From assembly GCA_964635545.1 (NCBI GenBank), contig CAZWOA010000066.1, forward strand, positions 1 to 18,731: 18,731 bases of DNA, read 5' to 3'. The position numbers were made by a program, and so were the translations under genes. This document shows, piece after piece, positions 15,645-18,731 of the stretch (positions are counted from its first letter, which is position 1; the number at the start of each line of letters is the position of its first letter). The DNA is from JAGPIS01 sp964635545 (lineage in GTDB: Bacteria; Bacteroidota; Bacteroidia; Bacteroidales; Marinilabiliaceae). Below the pieces are notes generated by a model, which saw only the letters and a program-made list of their open reading frames with translations, did no database searches and had not been told where the DNA came from.

Positions 15645-16228
15645 GTAATAATATGAAAGTTCTTACTAATGGCTTTATTCGTGAGAACCCTGCATTGGTA
15701 CTGCTGTTGGGTATGTGTCCTACATTGGGCGTTACCTCGTCGGCAATTAACGGCTTGGGCATGGGGCTTGCTACCACATTCGTGCTTGTGATGTCGAACC
15801 TGGTGGTGGCACTTGTTAAGGGTTTTATTCCTGATAAAGTGCGTATCCCGGCATTTATCGTTATCATAGCCACATTCGTAACCGTGGTTGAGATGACAAT
15901 GCAGGCCTATACTCCTGATCTTTTCGACTCATTAGGTATCTTTATTCCGCTTATTGTGGTTAACTGTATAGTTCTTGGCCGTGCCGAAGCTTTCGCATCA
16001 AAGAACAAACCTCTGGCTTCAACATTCGACGGCTTGGGTATGGGACTAGGATTCTCATTTGCGCTCACTGTGCTGGGTACCATCCGCGAGGTACTTGGAA
16101 GCGGCAAAGTGTTTGGATTGACAATTTTCCCTGAGCACTATGGTATGTTGATATTCGTGCTTGCTCCGGGAGCGTTCATTGCACTGGGTTTCCTGATTGC
16201 TTTTATTAACCGTTTTAAAAAGGCCTAA
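15641..16228 (+). CDS. rnfE: Rnf complex subunit E
   Basis: Inner-membrane subunit of the NqrD/RnfE family with about six transmembrane helices, pairing with RnfA in the core. In the 195 residues, ENPALVLLLGMCPTLGVT (15-32) carries C26, and FIPLIVVNCIVLGRAEAFAS carries C109. In known Rnf/Nqr structures the equivalent cysteines of the two paired subunits hold a shared [2Fe-2S] cluster in the membrane. GLGMGLGFSFAL and GTIREVLGSG are family motifs. It overlaps rnfG by four bases (ATGA), so translation is coupled. Confidence 0.97.
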   Translation: MSNNMKVLTNGFIRENPALVLLLGMCPTLGVTSSAINGLGMGLATTFVLVMSNLVVALVKGFIPDKVRIPAFIVIIATFVTVVEMTMQAYTPDLFDSLGIFIPLIVVNCIVLGRAEAFASKNKPLASTFDGLGMGLGFSFALTVLGTIREVLGSGKVFGLTIFPEHYGMLIFVLAPGAFIALGFLIAFINRFKKA

Positions 16229-16233
16229 GGAGG
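16227..16233 (+). promoter_or_regulatory. Strong Shine-Dalgarno site of rnfA
   Basis: AAGGAGG overlaps the rnfE stop codon and lies 7 bases before the rnfA ATG (16241). Confidence 0.75.
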
Positions 16234-16240
16234 ATAAATT

Positions 16241-16813
16241 ATGAGCTATATATTACTTTTTATATCGGCAATGATTGTTAATAACGTGGTGCTCACCCAA
16301 TTCCTGGGTATCTGCCCGTTCTTAGGCGTGTCGAAACGTATTTCAACAGCACTAGGAATGACCGGTGCCGTTACTTTTGTTATCGTTATTGCAACTATTG
16401 TAACCTATCTGGTGCAGAAAACTGTGCTTGAGCCGTTTAACATCCAATATCTGCAAACAATCAGTTTTATTCTGATTATTGCCGCTCTGGTACAGATGGT
16501 TGAGATTATTCTTAAAAAAGTTAGTCCTCCGCTTTATCAGGCGTTGGGAGTGTTTTTACCGCTAATTACCACCAACTGTGCGGTGCTTGGTGTGGCAATC
16601 CTAACCATTCAGAAGGATTATAATATTGTTGAAGCTGTTGTATTCTCAGGTTCTACAGCCCTTGGTTTTGGTCTTGCACTGATAACCTTTGCCGGTATCC
16701 GTGAGCAACTTGACCTTGTTGACCTTCCTAAAGGAATGAGAGGCACACCCACAGCTCTGCTTGTTGCAGGTATTCTTGCAATGGCATTTATGGGCTTCTC
16801 GGGGCTTGTGTGA
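16241..16813 (+). CDS. rnfA: Rnf complex subunit A
   Basis: Inner-membrane subunit of the NqrE/RnfA family, homologous to RnfE, with about six transmembrane helices. The 190 residues include NNVVLTQFLGICPFLGVSKR (14-33) with C25, and FLPLITTNCAVLGVAI (105-120) with C113. These match the cysteines that, with those of RnfE, bind the intramembrane [2Fe-2S] cluster in studied homologues. It is the last gene of the operon. No canonical terminator follows: a hairpin across the stop codon lacks a T-run. Confidence 0.97.
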   Translation: MSYILLFISAMIVNNVVLTQFLGICPFLGVSKRISTALGMTGAVTFVIVIATIVTYLVQKTVLEPFNIQYLQTISFILIIAALVQMVEIILKKVSPPLYQALGVFLPLITTNCAVLGVAILTIQKDYNIVEAVVFSGSTALGFGLALITFAGIREQLDLVDLPKGMRGTPTALLVAGILAMAFMGFSGLV

Positions 16814-16857
16814 AGCCGAGGGAGGAGATAATAGAGACCTGATGGCTGTTGGGAAGA

Positions 16858-16885
16858 AGGTGGAAAGTAGAGAGTGGAGAGTATA
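16858..16885 (+). repeat. Imperfect heptamer tandem repeat, purine-rich
   Basis: Four consecutive 7-base units: AGGTGGA, AAGTAGA, GAGTGGA, GAGTATA. It sits in a G/A-rich stretch just after the rnf operon, in non-coding DNA. Confidence 0.55.
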
Positions 16886-16939
16886 GAGCCTTCTAAATTT
16901 AGGAAGTGGCTTTAGTGCGTAGTTGTATAATTGAGTAGG

Positions 16940-17011
16940 ATAGGGCTTTAGCCTGAATATTTGCCTGATGCAAATTCTTTTGCGAGGCTCATATTTGGAC
17001 TAAAGTCCTAT
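16940..17011. repeat. 72-base REP-like hairpin element
   Basis: The outer arms ATAGGGCTTTAG (16940-16951) and CTAAAGTCCTAT (17000-17011) pair with one G-T wobble. Pairing continues inward (AATAT/ATATT, GCCT/AGGC, GCAAA/TTTGC) to a 4-base loop at 16975-16978, with only small mismatches. Each outer arm is also nearly self-palindromic. This looks like a repetitive extragenic palindrome; no RAYT-type transposase lies in the window. Confidence 0.65.
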
Positions 17012-17340
17012 TTTAGTTACTGTATCACCACGGGCTGTCCTTCGGCGTCCCGATAGCAATTGGGCTTAGGATAACCTTGGTTACTGATAAAGAATGGGAC
17101 GTTTTTTGATGACCCGATAGAAATTTTGACGCTACCTTAATGGTGAAAAATATGCGTTGTCTGCGGGGAAATAAATATCGCCCGCTGAACTTGCTGATAA
17201 AAATGGTAGGTTCACGTGGAGAACGCAAAGCTTGTCCCGAATAACGGGAGGCATCGCAAAGAAATTAATGGTTCAGGTTTTTGAAATAATCGCTGAAACC
17301 TAGTGTGACCCCGCTAAAACGGGACTTGTACTGTGGACAA
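17012..17340. other. Non-coding stretch with short CCCG...CGGG hairpins
   Basis: I see no credible gene here. Three small stem-loops of related sequence occur: CCCGAT/ATTGGG at 17049-17064, TCCCG/CGGGA at 17235-17249, and CCCG/CGGG at 17310-17323. CGCAAAG appears twice (17224-17230 and 17255-17261). It is probably decayed intergenic repeat DNA or the lost upstream part of the RHS gene that follows. Confidence 0.45.
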
Positions 17341-18197
17341 AAGAAGAACAGACTTAGAAACGCCTTTTATGCCGAAGGTGAGCAATTGGTTCGAAATGCA
17401 GGTTTTGATGAATAGATTGCCGGTTATTACCTTAACGGAAACATACTGGGATTGAAACGTAATGCAGTTATTAACTCTGCTGTGCATAATATTGACAATC
17501 TTACCTATAGTTATACAGGCAACCAACTTCGCTCAGTGACCGATAAAGCACCGGCTGTTTATAGTAATGAAGGTTTTTATGCTGTGCCTAATGCCATAGA
17601 TTACGATTACGACCATAACGGCAACCTCACCTTTGACAAGAACAAAGGTATAGGCCAGATTGAATACAACTACCTTAATCTCCCTAAAAAAATTGTTGCC
17701 CAGAATGACAATACCAAATATATTGAGTATATTTACGATGCCAATGGGCAAAAGCTAGTCAGAAAATCACCAACTACTACGCATTCGGTTTAGCAAGCGA
17801 GGCCTACCAAGGTGGTTTTGACAACAAATACCTCTACAACGGCAAGGAGCTACAGGATGATTTGATTGGCGGCAGGAAACTGGGGTGGTTGGATTATGTG
17901 GCGAGGATGTATGATGCGGAAATTAGTAGATGGCATGTTGTGGACCTACTGGCGGATAAGTTTCCGGGAATATCTCCTTACGCCTATTGTTTTAATAACC
18001 CGATAAGTAATATTGACCCGGACTGAAGAGAGCCGATAACTCTTACTGTAATTGTGTTAAAATGGCAATTGGATCTGGTATTGAGGCGGTTACAGATATT
18101 TTAGTCCAAATGACAGCCAATAAGACCTTGCAGGGAAAAAGCTGTTATATCATTTGGCAAGGGCGGTGTAGGAACGGTGCCGTTCATATTCCCTTGA
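17341..18197 (+). pseudogene. RHS/YD-repeat protein remnant, C-terminal part of a polymorphic-toxin-like gene
   Basis: Homology to RHS proteins is clear but the frame is broken repeatedly. Frame 1 (17341-about 17768) encodes YD-repeat sequence: KNRLRNAFYAEGEQLV, an in-frame TAG at 17413, then YYLNGNILGLKRNAV, YDYDHNGNLTFDKNKGIGQI and YNYLNLPKKIV. At about 17769 the frame shifts. The RHS core-associated motif then reads YYAFGL, YNGKELQDD, LDYVARMYDAEISRWHVVD and ISPYAYCFNNPISNIDPD, ending at a TGA (18024-18026) where Gly of PDG is expected. A third frame continues with RADNSYCNCVKMAIGSGIEA, and a fourth shift near 18138 gives AVISFGKGGVGTVP before a stop at 18195. RHS proteins present variable C-terminal toxins; here only the start of a tip remains. 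The 5' part and any immunity gene are absent. Confidence 0.88.
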
Positions 18198-18366
18198 CCG
18201 ATTTCATAACAGGTTCTCCCTTTGCTTTTGAGATTGAAAGCATAAATTAATTTTCATCCCATCATCAAACCTGATGTACAATTGCGGGGCAGTTATGGCT
18301 CAATTTGCAAGCGGCTTCGTCCACTTTTTTGAGATATGTTCTGTAGCCAAATAAATAATCTTTAGG

Positions 18367-18731
18367 TTACAATGTGGTTTTAATTGTGCTTAAAAATTCT
18401 TTTACAACCTGCCTCATGTTGATGTAATTGCTTGATTTGTTGTTTGATGGTTCTTCGAGGTACAGAGATCTGTTAATTTTAAGCATTATGGTGTGTACGT
18501 TTTTATTTTTACCGTAGTATTCCAAAGGGACAATTGAACCACTATATGGCCAGTCTATCCCCACGGTGTAGTTTCTATTAGCGAAAAATTCAGTTGATAG
18601 TTCTATCAACTCACGGGGTGTATGAAATTTATCGGTCCCGATATTAAAATCGGGGCGTGGCTTAGTCTGATCCAGATCTCTTTTAAATGGGGTGCTTGAA
18701 AAAGAGTGACAGTAAACAATTATTGTTTTCC
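18367..18731 (-). CDS. N-formylglutamate amidohydrolase family protein, C-terminal part (gene runs off the window)
   Basis: The last 120 codons are visible; the N-terminus lies beyond base 18731. The residues CHSFSSTPFKRDLDQ, RPDFNIGTDKFHTPREL and then GIDWPYSGSIVPLEYYGK with IMLKINRSLYLEE match the N-formylglutamate amidohydrolase family. This includes the conserved HSF and the NRPYSGSIVP-like segment (here DWPYSGSIVP). Members hydrolyse N-formyl-L-glutamate in histidine breakdown, but many relatives have other roles, and no hut genes are visible here. The end is intact (TAA at 18367-18369). It converges on the RHS remnant. Whether the missing half is intact cannot be judged. Confidence 0.85.
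   Translation of the reverse strand, partial: KTIIVYCHSFSSTPFKRDLDQTKPRPDFNIGTDKFHTPRELIELSTEFFANRNYTVGIDWPYSGSIVPLEYYGKNKNVHTIMLKINRSLYLEEPSNNKSSNYINMRQVVKEFLSTIKTTL

Noticed and set aside
16797..16819. Hairpin across the rnfA stop codon as a terminator
   Set aside because: CTCGG...GGCTT pairs with AAGCC...GAG only with a bulge, and no T-run follows, so it is not a canonical terminator.
17025..17228. A 67-codon minus-strand frame in the intergenic accessory stretch
   Set aside because: The translation (basic and Ser/Phe-rich) shows no family, it overlaps short hairpins, and there is no promoter or ribosome site. It is more likely non-coding repeat DNA.
17049..17323. Repeated hairpins as a CRISPR array or attC array
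   Set aside because: Spacing is irregular, the repeats are too short and too different, and there are no cas or integrase genes.

Overview
The window looks like a chromosomal segment of a Bacteroidota bacterium, most likely a Bacteroidales-type anaerobe. This rests on AT-rich DNA, several upstream matches to the Bacteroidota -7 promoter element TAnnTTTG, a TonB-dependent receptor with an N-terminal carboxypeptidase-regulatory-like domain, a peptidylprolyl isomerase with guaB, and an rnf cluster headed by an RseC-family gene. The exact taxon cannot be read from the sequence.

Left part (1-6295, all minus strand): the 5' part of a periplasmic parvulin-type peptidylprolyl isomerase, guaB (IMP dehydrogenase) with a clear terminator, a secreted TPR protein, a TonB-dependent receptor with its own terminator, and a small membrane-anchored or secreted histidine-rich protein. 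The last two probably form a metal or metal-complex uptake operon.

Middle (6296-11144, plus strand): a divergent control region carries an imperfect tandem duplication that looks like a pair of operators. After it come a DUF134-type DNA-binding / zinc-ribbon / NifX-like fusion protein, a 1-base-overlapping small protein with a NifX-like beginning, a YbgC-like hotdog thioesterase, recG, and a lone lipoprotein gene with a good promoter and a terminator.

Right part (11263-16813, plus strand): a complete rnf operon in the order rseC-like, rnfB, rnfC, rnfD, rnfG, rnfE, rnfA. It encodes the ferredoxin:NAD+ oxidoreductase that couples electron transfer to ion pumping. RnfB is the long, cysteine-rich form. 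Three of the genes have strong Shine-Dalgarno sequences, unusual in this phylum.

Far right (16814-18731): an accessory, decaying stretch with a heptamer tandem repeat, a 72-base REP-like hairpin, about 300 bases of non-coding repeats, a multiply frameshifted RHS/YD-repeat pseudogene, and the 3' part of an N-formylglutamate amidohydrolase gene on the minus strand. I see no rRNA, tRNA, CRISPR or intact transposase. The best candidate for something undescribed is the divergent unit at 3478-7458: a histidine-rich protein plus TonB receptor facing a DUF134-NifX fusion across duplicated inverted-repeat sites.
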